Below, piece by piece: positions 12,337 through 23,000 of a DNA stretch of 64,000 nt (within the stretch, counting starts at the first letter, position 1; every line of letters starts with the position of its first letter). The position numbers and the translations under genes are program-made. The stretch comes from Mixophyes australis. Taxonomy: Eukaryota > Chordata > Amphibia > Anura > Limnodynastidae. The notes below the pieces were generated by a model. The model had not been told where the DNA came from. It saw nothing but the letters and a program-made list of their open reading frames with translations, and searched no databases. The stretch is from contig JAVHZZ010000003.1 of NCBI GenBank assembly GCA_036250195.1, forward strand, positions 55,443,521 through 55,507,520, given 5' to 3'.

Positions 12337-14274
12337 CAGTGTCGGACTGGGACATGAAGGGCCCACCGGGGGACTGCAACACTAGGGCCCACATAAAGGG
12401 GTGTGGCCAGCCATCATAGAGGCAAGATCAGACACTAGAGGGGGAGTGGTCAGCCCACGAAGGACAACTAGCACCACAGTATTGTACGTATATAAAAAAT
12501 GCAGTGTGTATATAAAGAGTACACAGTCTTGACCTGACCCTTAGATTGGGCGGAACAGTCACAAAAAAAAGAAATCTGGATTGTCCCACTGGAAGATTTG
12601 ACAGACTGTCCTACCTGTTCTTGTCACTCACCACCTGTGGCTGCTGGTTTCTTAAGTTGCGGCTTGTCTGGATCCTGGAATGTTCCCTATTTGGAAAAAA
12701 ATGGGCACAATTAGAAAATTCCAACCAGTCCTGGCGTTAAATCAATAGGACCCACAATTAATGCTTAGGCCTTCCTTCAGCCCCAACATTAAAGTAATAG
12801 TATTCACATTTAATAAATAAACCTATTTCCTTCCCTCCAGACAGTCCCAGCAATAAATAGCATTTAAGTATAATAAATATACAGATTTACCGCAACCGTC
12901 ACTGCCATTAAATAATTCATATTCACATTTAATAAATAGACCTCATGCTCCTCAAACTCAACCCCACATTTAAATAATAGCCCCCAAACCACCCCATCTT
13001 AAATAGTCCCCACTATAAAATTAAATTGCCCCACCATCACCCCACAAACAAAATAGCACCTATTAGTTAGCCACCACCTACCACACACATATTACATTGT
13101 CACAAGCCCGCTGTGCCATCACTCACACATTACTGTGCCCCTTCATCACCATCCTCTGCCCCCTTATGATCACACTGCACCCTCCATGCTGCTTCTGACC
13201 CCCCCCCTTCATCACCCTGTGCCATGCTGCTCTGGCCCCTCTCTCTCATACCCTTATTGCCCCTCATCATCTCTCATGCCCTTTTTGCCCCTCATCTCTC
13301 ATGCCCTTAATGCCCCTCATCATCTCTCATGCCCTTATTGCCCCTCAGCATCTCTCATGCCCTTATTGCCCCTCAGCATCTCTCATGCCCTTATTGCCCC
13401 TCAGCATCTCTCATGCCCTTATTGCCCCTCAGCATCTCTCATGCCCTTATTGCCCCTCAGCATCTCATGTCCTTATTGCCCCTCAGCATCTCTCATGCCC
13501 TTATTGCCCCTCAGCATCTCATGTCCTTATTGCCCCTCAGCATCTCATGTCCTTATTGCCCCTCAGCATCTCTCATGCCCTTATTGCCCCTCAGCATCCC
13601 TCATGCCCTTATTGCCCCTCAGCATCTCATGTCCTTATTGCCCCTCAGCATCTCGCATGTCCTTATTGCCCCTCAGCATCTCTCATGCCCTTATTGCCCC
13701 TCAGCATCTCATGTCCTTATTGCCCCTCAGCATCTCATGTCCTTATTGCCCCTCAGCATCTCACATGCCCTTATTGCCCCTCAGCATCTCGCATGTCCTT
13801 ATTGCCCCTCAGCATCTCGCATGTCCTTATTGCCCCTCAGCATCTCATGTCCTTATTGCCCCTCAGCATCTCATGTCCTTATTGCCCCTCAGCATCTCGC
13901 ATGTCCTTATTGCCCATCGCTCTCATGCCCTCATTGCCCCTCATCTTTTATGTTACATTTGTTTCTCTTCCCTCTCCTTCAAAATGACAGGCTGCTCGCT
14001 GCAGCCCGCTTTACTAACCTGCTGCTCCTGCATTCTGCGTGTAGCTCCTCTGGGCGGCAGGACGTCCTCTTCTTCCGGTTCTTCTTCCAAGATGAGTCAT
14101 GTGATGACTCATCTGTACTGCGCATGTGCAGAGAGCCGCAGTCGCGTCTGGGCTCTCTGCACTTAAATCACATATTCACCTGTTCGGAACCACGGACCAG
14201 GCGGGGGCGTGGCTAACCAGCGTCGGGGCCTACCGGTCTATCGACCGGCTTACCGGTAGGCCAGTCCGACGCTG
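12337..14274 (+). mobile_element. Non-autonomous hAT element carrying a minisatellite
   Basis: Termini CAGTGTCGGACTGG and, inverted at the other end, CAGCGTCGGACTGG form a 14-bp terminal repeat with one mismatch. They are bounded by the exact 8-bp duplication GTTGAAGG, which identifies a hAT transposition. No transposase is present. A ~0.67-kb minisatellite occupies the second half, and the right end is a large palindrome. A second, inverted copy of the same family surrounds the retrotransposon at 17590-25006. The long open frames in the minisatellite are products of its repeat structure. Confidence 0.85.
13255..13920 (+). repeat. 26/28-bp minisatellite inside the hAT element
   Basis: About two dozen tandem units of the form CATCTCTCATGCCC + TTATTGCCCCTCAG (28 bp), interspersed with 26-bp CATCTCATGTCC variants and CTCGCATGTCC variants. 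The variant classes are intermixed, as expected from unequal exchange. All three forward frames stay open, so the predicted proteins of up to 343 residues are not genes. Confidence 0.95.
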
Positions 14275-14277
14275 GTT
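14215..14277. repeat. Palindromic right end of the hAT element
   Basis: AACCAGCGTCGG...CCTACCGG is followed, after a loop of about 16 nt, by its inverted counterpart CCGGTAGGCC...CCGACGCTGGTT. The terminal repeat is therefore present twice in opposite orientation at this end. Confidence 0.8.
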
Positions 14278-14282
14278 GAAGG

Positions 14283-15933
14283 CCAGATTGCCATTGCACC
14301 ACTTGTCCAATCATAAAGAATATAATCCTTTATGATTGGCCCATGCTAAATCTGGCATCAGAGTGACTACTGCCCTTCTGAAACAATGACGTGCCCACAC
14401 AAAGCAGGTCAAGGGATACTCCAAACAAAAGAACCAAGAGTCAGGTTGCTTCGAAAGGGGCAGTGACCTGTGGCCAATCAGTGGTAGCACCATATAATAT
14501 TTAGTTGCTGACTGCAATGCTTTCCTGCCAACTCTGTCTCTTCTGTGACAGGGAAAGATATATGGTTCATAGTGGGTGGGAAGGACATATTCGGTGCAGG
14601 AAACAAGAGACCCAGCATCCAGGGGGGAGAAAATATATAGGGAAGCCTGGGATCCTCCCTGTGGATCTTTTTGTCTTTTTGACAAATGGGTAAGTGCATG
14701 CTGTTCTCCTAAACATGTGATTTTAAGTCTAATTGGCTTATGGTCACTCTTGTCAAATTTGTTAGCGGTCTAGATGTTTTTGCTTGTTTATTTATGGAAC
14801 ACCGTGGACTGGTTGCGTGAGTTTAAAAAGAATCATTAAATTATATGTTAACCCCTTCTGTTCACTGTTACCCTCAAAGGTTTTATTTGCTAATACCAGC
14901 CAGGGTCCAAGTTCATTAGCATGTTATGTACCCTACAAAATGGGTGTAATTTAGTTCTCTGTGCATCCATTTTTTTTTTGCTTTTTATTCACTCTTAACC
15001 CCTCAGGAGAATTTTGGATACCCTATTTGGAAGTTGCGGAATCTTCCTCAATTGTTCTCATAAGTTAAAAAAAAAAAGATGAAATGTAGGAAAATGTACT
15101 CATTCATAAAGAATATGAGATTATCAAATACAGCAGAATTATGCTCACAGCTCGTGCATTTATTATTTAATTTACAGAGTGCAAATCCTCCGAAGGATAG
15201 TCATGTCCTTTCATAATGTAGGTTTTAATTTAAAACTTTATTTAATGACTGTATATTTCCTTTGAGAAAAGTCTTTAGAATAAAAAACAATCTTCTAATC
15301 TACATTTCAAAACAGTTGTACGTAGTAATTTAAAAATCTATACTTAGCTACCTGAGCAGCTGCCTAGCAACAGAATTAGTGTAAGCATTTTTGCCTTTTG
15401 TCTTGGTTTGATTTATCAGATGCTTTTTTTTGCACAAGATATTTGTACCAGTGACTTTTCTGCATGTAATTTCTTACTTCTCATTTTATAATTTCTGATA
15501 ATTTTCCAAAATAGAATTACTGACAGCCAAGGTTTTACTGACACATTATTTATGTAATTCTAAAATGCACCAAACAAATAAAATATTATATAATTAATTA
15601 TCCTGAAACATATTACATGTTATTATATTTGTTTTTGAATTTATATGTATTTGAATTTATTTTGGCCAGTTCAGCGGCACAAGCAGATTTTTACTTATAG
15701 ATACTAAATGTATGAATCTATATATTGCACCATTGAAACCTTATAATTCTTTATTATCAGGGCACTTTTAATTATATTTTACAATTTATGTAATTACTGG
15801 TATTTATAGACATTTGCAGAATATTGCTATTTTCAATTGACAGGAATTTAGTAATATATTTAGCAGAGTATATAAATCGTAGAAACCAGTATTAATTTAA
15901 CTTGATTCCTTTTTCAACAGTGATAAAGCCAGT
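14283..15933. other. No gene seen
   Basis: After the hAT element the sequence becomes AT-rich and largely free of bounded repeats. No exon or RNA gene is recognisable. Confidence 0.45.
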
Positions 15934-16259
15934 GGGCCTGATTCATTAAGGATCTTAACTTAAGAAACTTCTTATTTCAGTCTCCTGGACAAAACCATGT
16001 TACAATGCAAGGGGTGCAAATTAGTATTCTGATTTGCACATGAGTTAAATACTGACTGTTTTTTCATGTAGCACACAAATATCAACTTTAAATTTCGGTG
16101 TACAAATAAGCTATCAAGTATTTGTGCGCTACATGAAAAAACAGTCAGTATTTAACTTACATTATGTGCAAAATAGAAAACTAATTTGCACCCCTTGCAT
16201 TGTGACATGGTTTTGTCCAGGAGACTGAAATAAGTTAAGATCCTTAATGAATCAGGTCC
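15934..16259. mobile_element. Foldback MITE 'GGGCCTGATTCATTAAGG'
   Basis: Long inverted repeat. The left end GGGCCTGATTCATTAAGGAT mirrors the right end ATCCTTAATGAATCAGG. The arms also pair internally (CAGTCTCCTGGACAAAACC with GGTTTTGTCCAGGAGACTG, and CTGTTTTTTCATGTAGC with its complement). A left-truncated copy of the same family is at 37684-37914. Confidence 0.8.
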
Positions 16260-16402
16260 AGTGTCCTCAATTTCTTAATAATCAGAATAGCTTTTTTTTA
16301 CATATATCTTAGTCCATCTTACATTTTTGGGGGTTTGTTTGTTTCTTTTGAAGGAGGGTAGACAAAACTTTTATTTTGGAAAGATTTTGACATAAACACT
16401 GA

Positions 16403-17013
16403 AGACCTGATTCAGTAATTTCCCATTGTTCACGTCCGGGTCTGAATCAGTAGCAGATGTGTACGGCACACTCAACTTGCTAGCATATACAAAGACCTTT
16501 AATTTTATATGCTACAAATGTAATTGCTATGAAGCATCATTTAAACTTGAATATCCTAACTAATGCAGCAGGAACAACTTCCCTACATGCATACAAATAA
16601 ATATAAATTTTAATCTTTCCTCAAGAGATTCAGCAAATCCTGATCTGGACGAGAGACTACTAACGAATCACGTAGGGTCTGCAAATCATTTGCAAACCTC
16701 TAATTGCAAATGTTGCACTAATCTGAGTGATCATCATCATCATCATCTTACACCTGCCGCTGGCCAAACACAAATAAAACTGCTTTTTCAGTTGTATCTG
16801 TGTCTACATCCCACCCTGAACCAGTATGCAATTGCTTGTATATGCACTTACTGTAGTTGGCCAACATTAGAACACCCTTTAGCATCAGATCACATCTCTT
16901 CAGGCCTAAGGAGTTGTAGTTGCTTACGCTCACTGTCTGAGCATGTGCAAAAAATGCAGATGCTCAGAAATGAAGATACGCTGAGGGCATATGTCTCAGT
17001 CTAAATCAGGCCC
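16403..17013. mobile_element. MITE-like repeat with GACCTGATTCAG / AAATCAGGCC ends
   Basis: The ends are an imperfect inverted pair about 0.6 kb apart. A CATCATCATCATCATC run lies near 16733-16747. The GCATGTGCAAAAAATGCAG and terminal AAATCAGGCCC blocks resemble the ends of MITE copy C (44370-45041). No coding capacity. Confidence 0.4.
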
Positions 17014-17119
17014 TTAACATTTAATACAGTATATTAAAATATTTACTTTTGTAGCCCATAGAATTGATGGTTAATTTTTCACTATCCCCTACCTTTACAG
17101 AACACTTGTATCTGCCAAT

Positions 17120-17584
17120 CGATACTAGCTCAGTCTCTCTTCCCTCAGGTCTTTGTGAGTGCACTGACAAATATGTGATGAGGAGAGCTAATTAATGGTG
17201 ATGCCTAGTAGTTTAAAGTGGGGAGATGGGACAAATTAATGCTGGGGTGGTTTCATTACTAATATTTAAATGTAGGCATGTGTGCAAAAAAGACAGCTAT
17301 TTATTGGATGATAATGCTATTAATTAATAACTGGGTTGGTTTTGGTTCATTAGGTTTATTTATTAAATGTGAAATCTAACTATTCAATGTCAGAGCTGAT
17401 TGGATGGGGGGGTCTATTTAATAAATGTGAATACTATTAATTTAATACAGGGGCTGGTTGTTGGGAAGGGAGGCCTAAATATTAAACATGAGTGCTACTG
17501 ATTTAACATTAGGGCTGGATGGGGGGTTCACTCATTGTTAGGCTTTCCCTCTTTCATATATTTATCTCTTTTTCCAAACACAGC
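17120..17584 (-). mobile_element. Inverted hAT-family copy, part left of the retrotransposon
   Basis: The reverse complement aligns with 12680-13080 of the hAT element: blocks around TAATAGTATTCACATTTA and the CCCCAACATTAAAG neighbourhood recur. The copy continues at 25012-25360 on the other side of the LTR retrotransposon, so the latter landed inside it. The far end near 17120 is not a recognisable terminus, so this copy is truncated. Confidence 0.65.
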
Positions 17585-17589
17585 CCCAA
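17585..17589. repeat. Target-site duplication CCCAA, left
   Basis: CCCAA directly precedes the TG of the 5' LTR and is repeated at 25007-25011 after the CA of the 3' LTR. Confidence 0.9.
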
Positions 17590-17735
17590 TGTCACTCACC
17601 GGACTGTGAGTGCCATTTCCCGTGTGTTCAGGAACCGTGGCCGTCCGCCATCCTGAGGGTCTGCGCATGTGCAGCCCTTATCAAACCTTCAGTACCTGTT
17701 GCTTTTAATTGATTGGATGATCAGGCAACCCTCCC

Positions 17736-17743
17736 TATTTAAA
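17736..17743 (+). promoter_or_regulatory. TATA box of the LTR promoter
   Basis: TATTTAAA lies 31 nt upstream of the GCCTGATCTT sequence that should be the RNA 5' end. The same 31-nt spacing occurs in the solo LTR at 46223-47916 and, in degenerate form, in that at 54975-56003. Confidence 0.75.
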
Positions 17744-17766
17744 CCACCTGTGATCATTACCTGGTT

Positions 17767-17776
17767 GCCTGATCTT
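17767..17776 (+). promoter_or_regulatory. Inferred transcript 5' end acting as self-primer
   Basis: GCCTGATCTT is an exact 10-nt complement of AAGATCAGGC at 19138-19147. In the Tf1/sushi group the first nucleotides of the mRNA fold back on the primer-binding site and prime reverse transcription. The position relative to the TATA box fits this. Confidence 0.75.
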
Positions 17777-17805
17777 GGAGTCTCATTCCCCATGAGCATC
17801 TGAAG

Positions 17806-18226
17806 GTGTTCCTGTGTTCCTCGTGTATTCAGCTCCTGCTGATTCCTGTTTACTGCTATTGTGGTTTCCAGACCACTTCAACTCTCCTGTGTTCCTCGTG
17901 CCTGCACTCAGCTGATTCCTATCTGCTATTACTACCGGACTCCTGTTCGTTTCAACTCTCCTGTGTTCATCGTGCCTGCACTCAGCTAATTCCTATCCGC
18001 TGCCTCCGTTACTACTACAGAGTTCCTGATCGTCTCAACGCTCCTGTGTTTATCGTGTCAGCTCTCCGCTGCCTCCGTTACTGCTACAGGGTTCCAGACC
18101 GCCTCTACTCTCCCGTGTTCAACGTGCCTTCTCTCCGCTGCCTCCACCTCTACTACTGGATACCAGACAGCCTCAACTCTCCCGTGTTCTTCATGTTTCC
18201 AGTTCCACTTACTACTGCTTCCTGAG
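17806..18226 (+). repeat. Degenerate ~69-bp tandem repeats in the LTR leader
   Basis: Units contain CTCAACTCTCCTGTGTTCATCG and CGCTGCCTCCGTTACTACTAC blocks repeated about six times with drift. The 3' LTR has exactly one more 69-bp unit (block at 23677-24097), accounting for the whole length difference between the LTRs. Confidence 0.85.
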
Positions 18227-18644
18227 TATTGCTTCGTGGATTCTGGATTACCTGCCGTGCGCTGCACCAACCTGATTACCGCTTCCACCCTCCAGTGGTC
18301 TCTCCTCCTGCCGGCCTTCAGCCGTTCAGGTACCCCTGCACGTCTCTCTGACAGCCTGCTCTCCTGAACCGCGGTATGCATACTTTCCATTGACTTTGCT
18401 TTTGTATTGCATATCCATCTGGACTGAGTTGTGTTCTCCTCCGGAGCCTCCTATCCACTGAAGCTATTGTTACCATTGACTTTGTTTCCTATTGCCTGGA
18501 TAGCTATTGTGACTTTGTATTTTTCAAGCAGTGCTTGTCAGTTATAGTTGTATTGTGGATATCATCGTGGGATCAATTTTTGTGTGCCCCGTGTATACTC
18601 TGCTTTACATTCATCTCCTCGTGCCCCTCCTCACATATATATAG

Positions 18645-18912
18645 CAGTGGTACAACTTGCTGACGCAGACCACTGACTCCTGTTCCCTGTGACACCAGTT
18701 TCAAGTATCCTCTCACATAAGCAGTGGTACAACTTGCTATATGCAGACCACTGACTTCCCCGTTACCTACTTTCACCTGGATTCCATTCCTTCACTATAG
18801 ACAGCGGTACAACTTGCTATACGCAGACCTCTGACTCTCACTACCTCCTCGCTACTCCTGGACATTCCTCCTCACTATAGCAGTGGTACAACTTGCTATA
18901 CGCAGACCACTG
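18645..18912 (+). ncRNA. Array of four structured hairpins in the LTR leader
   Basis: Hairpins at 18645-18675, 18722-18753, 18802-18833 and 18881-18912, spaced 77-80 nt apart. The outer stem CAGTGGT/ACCACTG encloses a conserved ACAACT and an inner TGC/GCA stem with a variable 4-5 nt loop. The third unit has CAGCGGT instead, paired with ACCGCTG in the 3' LTR (24673-24704) and in the solo LTR (46520-46551), a compensatory change. In this 5' LTR its 3' half is ACCTCTG, one mismatch. The evidence supports a selected RNA structure; its function (packaging, translation or reverse transcription) is unknown. Confidence 0.7.
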
Positions 18913-19137
18913 ACTTTCCTCACGTTTCCATGTCCATCTGGTTCCTCGTGTACATTCATCTACTCATTACCAGTTGCTGCTAGTCATAGACTTTCCTCGA
19001 GCATTCTCTCACCATCTGCTGTTTCTCCTGTTCCGTTGTCACCCTGCTACCAGAGAACCATAGTACCAACTATATTACTCTGGTAAGTCCATCATCTGGT
19101 GATATCCTGGGCAAAGACTCCTAGTGCCCGTGACAGT

Positions 19138-19147
19138 AAGATCAGGC
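19138..19147 (+). promoter_or_regulatory. Primer-binding site (self-priming)
   Basis: AAGATCAGGC, two nucleotides (GT) after the LTR end. The GT would be the dinucleotide trimmed by integrase. No TGG-type tRNA 3'-end complement is present here. It pairs with the inferred RNA 5' end at 17767-17776. Confidence 0.75.
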
Positions 19148-19148
19148 C

Positions 19149-20081
19149 ATGACAGACCCAGGTGTGGAACCTACAGCTAAAGAGATGCTGCAGCATCTGG
19201 TTACCCGTATTAAACAACAGGATGTTCGCCAACAACATTTGCTGCAATGTTACCAGGCGTTAGCCTCCCAAAGAACGTCTGTGCAAAATATCACAGCTAC
19301 TGTTGATGCTCCTGTGCCTTCCTCCGTTTCCCCAGTGCCATCCCAGGTGTCTACCTCTTCCACGCTTCACCTGCCTACTCCGTCAAAATATGATGGAGAC
19401 CCCAAAACATGCAGGGGTTTTCTAAATCAATGCTCAGTTCATTTTGAGCTTCAACCTCACAATTTCTCTACTCATCGTTCCAGAGTGTCCTATCTCATTT
19501 CCTTGTTTTCCGGACAAGCTCTCGCATGGGCTTCCCCGCTGTGGGAAAGAAATGATCCATTATTACAAGATAGTGCCAAATTTATTTCCACGTTTCGAAG
19601 TGTATTTGATGAACCTGGTCGTGTTATTTCCGCTGCATCCAGCATCCTCCGTCTACGTCAGGGTTCTCGTACTGTAGGCCAGTACGTCATTTAATTTCGG
19701 ATATTAGCCCCTGAACTTCAGTGGAACACTGAAGCGTTAATTGCCGCCTTCTGGCAGGGGCTTTCTGATAAAATGAAAGATGCACTGACTACTCAAGAAT
19801 TACCTACTTCTCTAGAAGATTTGATTTCTCTTTGCCACCGTGTAGACATGAGATTTCGTGAAAGAGAGTCTGAAAAAACAACTTCATTTAAAGCACCTCT
19901 TCGCTCAAGCCCTCAAGTTCGCCCAGTTTCATCTCCGGTGATACCCATGGAGATAGGTCGCTCCAAATTAACTTCAGAGGAGAGGGACCGAAGAGTAAAA
20001 AATAGACTTTGTATCTATTGTGCTGATTCTACTCATATGCTCAATTCATGCCCTAAAAAATCGGGAAATGCCAGGCCCTAA
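19149..20081 (+). pseudogene. gag: gag, one in-frame stop
   Basis: Capsid/nucleocapsid precursor of the retrotransposon, about 310 codons from the ATG at 19149, which lies 1 nt after the primer-binding site. The N-terminal part is glutamine-rich and probably helical. The segment from LHLPTPSKYDGDPKTCRGF onward matches the retrotransposon gag capsid family. A zinc knuckle C-x2-C-x4-H-x4-C lies at about 20010-20051 (CIYCADSTHMLNSC). A TAA at 19692-19694 (codon 182) interrupts an otherwise open frame that continues at once with typical gag sequence, so this copy should give only a truncated product. The 3' end overlaps pol in the -1 frame. It is the first gene of the element and would be translated from the genomic RNA. 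Confidence 0.9.
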
Positions 20082-23000
20082 CCAGTTCTGGAGAGGTGAA
20101 GTTAGGGTCCCTGGAGTCCTCTCTATGTTCTACGAAATTAAAAGTTTGTGCTTTTGATGTTACAGTTTCCTTTGCTACCAAATCCTTTAAGTCCCAAGCA
20201 CTTATTGACTCTGGAGCTGCAGGAAATTTTATTTCTAAATCCCTTGTGAATCAATGGTCCCTACCAGTGATTACTTTGAAAATACCTATTACTGTGACTG
20301 CTATCGATGGATCACGCATTATTAATGATCTCATCACCCAGAGTACGTCTCCAGTAACCCTTCAAATTGGTGTATTACACCAAGAAGAAATTTCATTTTT
20401 AATTCTTCCTGTTACTACCAGTCCGATTGTATTAGGCCTTCCATGGCTTCAACGTCACTCTCCCCAGATTGACTGGCACACTCCTCAAGTTACGTCTTGG
20501 GGGCCTGAATGTCATCATCGTTGCCTCTCTCAAGTCATTCCTCTCAAAATACAGCAATCCTCCATTTCACCTTGTTCACCGGGACTTCCTCCTCAGTATG
20601 CTTCTTTTGCCGATGTATTTGATAAAACTCAGTCTGAACGTCTTCCTCCTCATCGTTCGTGGGACTGTCCGATTGATCTTCAACCTGGCAAGACTCCTCC
20701 CAGTGGACGTGTGTATCCACTTTCGTTACCTGAAACTCAAGCTACATCTGAGTACATCCAAGAGAATCTCCAGCGAGGATTTATTCGACCTTCTACCTCT
20801 CCCGCTGGAGCAGGGTTTTTCTTCGTAAAAAAGAAGGATGGGTCATTACGTCCCTGCATAGATTTCCGTGGACTTAACGCCATAACTATCAAAAATTGGT
20901 ATCCCATTCCATTAATTACTGAGTTATTTGATCGTATCAAGGGAGCCCGGATCTTTACCAAGTTGGATCTTCGTGGTGCCTACAATTTAATTCGAATCAG
21001 GTCCGGTGACGAATGGAAGACAGCTTTCAACACCAGAGACTGGCATTATGAATATTTAGTAATGCCCTTCGGGTTATGTAATGCCCCCGCTGTTTTCCAG
21101 GGTTTCATTAATGAGATCTTCCGGGACTTGTTATATGTTTGTGTCGTCGTCTATCTGGACGACATATTGATCTTTTCGCAGGACCTGCCTTCTCATCATC
21201 AACATGTGGCAGAGGTCCTTTCCAGACTCCGGAAAAATTCATTATTCTGCAAGTTAGAAAAATGTTCATTCGAGTTGCCCCAGATTCCATTTCTGGGATA
21301 TATTGTCTCCGGAGTTGGTCTTCAGATGGATCCAGAAAAGGTGAATGCTGTGTTACATTGGCCTCAGCCAACTACTCTTCGTGCAATTCAGCGTTTTTTA
21401 GGTTTTGCCAATTACTATAGACGCTTCATTCAAGATTTTTCCTCGATTGCATCTCCTATTGTGGCCCTAACTCGTAAAGGGGCCAATGCTAAACAATGGT
21501 CCTCTGAGGCTCTTCAAGCCTTCCAGTTTCTCAAAGAGTCCTTCTCCTCTGCTCCTGTTCTTCGACAACCTGATGTGACGCTTCCCTTCTTCCTAGAGGT
21601 AGATGCCTCTAATGTTGGTTTAGGAGCCATTCTCTCCCAAAGATCGGAGCAACAAAAATTCCATCCTTGTGCCTTTTACTCTCGGGGTCTTCTGCCTGCG
21701 GAGAAGAATTATACCATCGGGGACAAGGAGTTGCTGGCTATAAAAGTAGCATTAGAGGAATGGAGATATTTGTTGGAAGGAGCTCGTCATCCTGTGACAA
21801 TTTTTACTGATCATAAAAATTTGTTATATTTACAGTCTGCTCAATGTTTGAATCCTCGTCAAGCAAGATGGTCTCTTTTCTTTTCTCGTTTTGAACTAAT
21901 CATAACCTTCAAACCAGCTGCAAAAAATAAAAAAGCAGACGCCCTATCTCGAGCTTTTGTGACGTCCTCAGACGTTGAAGATGGTCCCAACCATTCTATA
22001 TTAGACCCCAAATGTGTTTCTCTGGCTGCTTGTTCCACTAAGGTGCTACCATTTTGGAGAACCCTCGTGCCTCCTGCTCTTAGGAAGAAAATCCTTTCGT
22101 GGTTTCACTCTTCTCGTTTTTCTGGACACTCTGGTGAACGCAAGACCTTTGAAATTTTTTCTCGAAGTTACTGGTGGCCTTCTATGAGGAAAGATGTCAA
22201 AGATTTTGTGGCTGCGTTTGAATTGTGTTCCCAGTTTAAGACTCCCCGCAGAACTCCAGTGGGTTTGCTTCAACCACTACCCATTCCTTCCAAGCCGTGG
22301 ACCCATATTAGTATGGACTTTGTTACTGATCTTCCTCCTAGTAAAAACTGCAATACTATTTGGGAAGTGGTGGACAGATTTTCGAAGATGGCACGTTTCG
22401 TTCCTTTGACTGGTTTACCTTCTTCATCTACTCTGGCTGATTATTTCATCAAAGAAATCTTCCGTATTCATGGATGTCCTTCCGAGATTGTTTCAGATAG
22501 AGGAGTACAATTCGTTTCCAGATTCTGGCGGGCCCTCTGTAAGACCTTGTGTATCCGATTATCACTCTCATCCTCCTACCATCCTCAATCTAACGGACAA
22601 ACCGAAAGGGTCAATCAAGATCTTGAGACTTTTATAAGGATGTTCTCTTCAGCCAACCAAGACAACTGGGTAGATTTGCTTCCATGGGCTGAATTCGCTC
22701 ATAACAACATGTATCATGAGTCATCTTCTAAAACTCCATTCTTTGTGGTTTACGGTCACCATCCGTCTTTTCCGGAATTTCCTGCCCTCCCTCCCACCCA
22801 AGTTCCTGCTGTAGAGACTGTTTGTCAGACCTTCAAAAATATTTGGTCTCAGGTCAAAACCTGTTTAAAGAAAACATCTGCCAGATATAAGTCTTTTGCA
22901 GATAAAAAGAGACGGGGTATTCCACCACTGAAAATCGGAGATCGTGTTTGGTTATCAACCAAAAATATTCATTTGAAGGTTCCATCTATGAAGTTCGCTC

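Larger units (their letters stand above)
17590..19135 (+). repeat. 5' LTR
   Basis: Starts TGTCACTCACCGG and ends GTGCCCGTGACA. It holds a TATA box (17736), the inferred transcript start (17767), a tandem-repeat block (17806-18226) and a four-hairpin array (18645-18912). The transcript leader from the inferred start to the gag ATG is about 1.38 kb, very long for this class. No AATAAA was seen in it. Open frames inside it are artefacts of repeat structure. Confidence 0.95.

Noticed and set aside
13135..14216. Long overlapping open frames of up to 343 codons
   Set aside because: They arise because the 26/28-bp minisatellite lacks stop codons in all forward frames; the encoded repeats are frame-shifted versions of one another.
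17806..18390. Open frames in both strands of the LTR (also 23608-24261 and 47121-47657)
   Set aside because: They follow the 69-81 bp tandem repeats of the LTR leader and show no protein domain.
18645..18912. Regularly spaced palindromic repeats resembling a CRISPR array
   Set aside because: The context is a eukaryotic retrotransposon LTR; the spacing reflects repeat units of a leader RNA, and spacers are similar between units and LTRs.
19136..19160. tRNA-type primer-binding site
   Set aside because: No TGG-starting complement of a tRNA 3' end follows the LTR; the self-complement to the RNA 5' end fits better.
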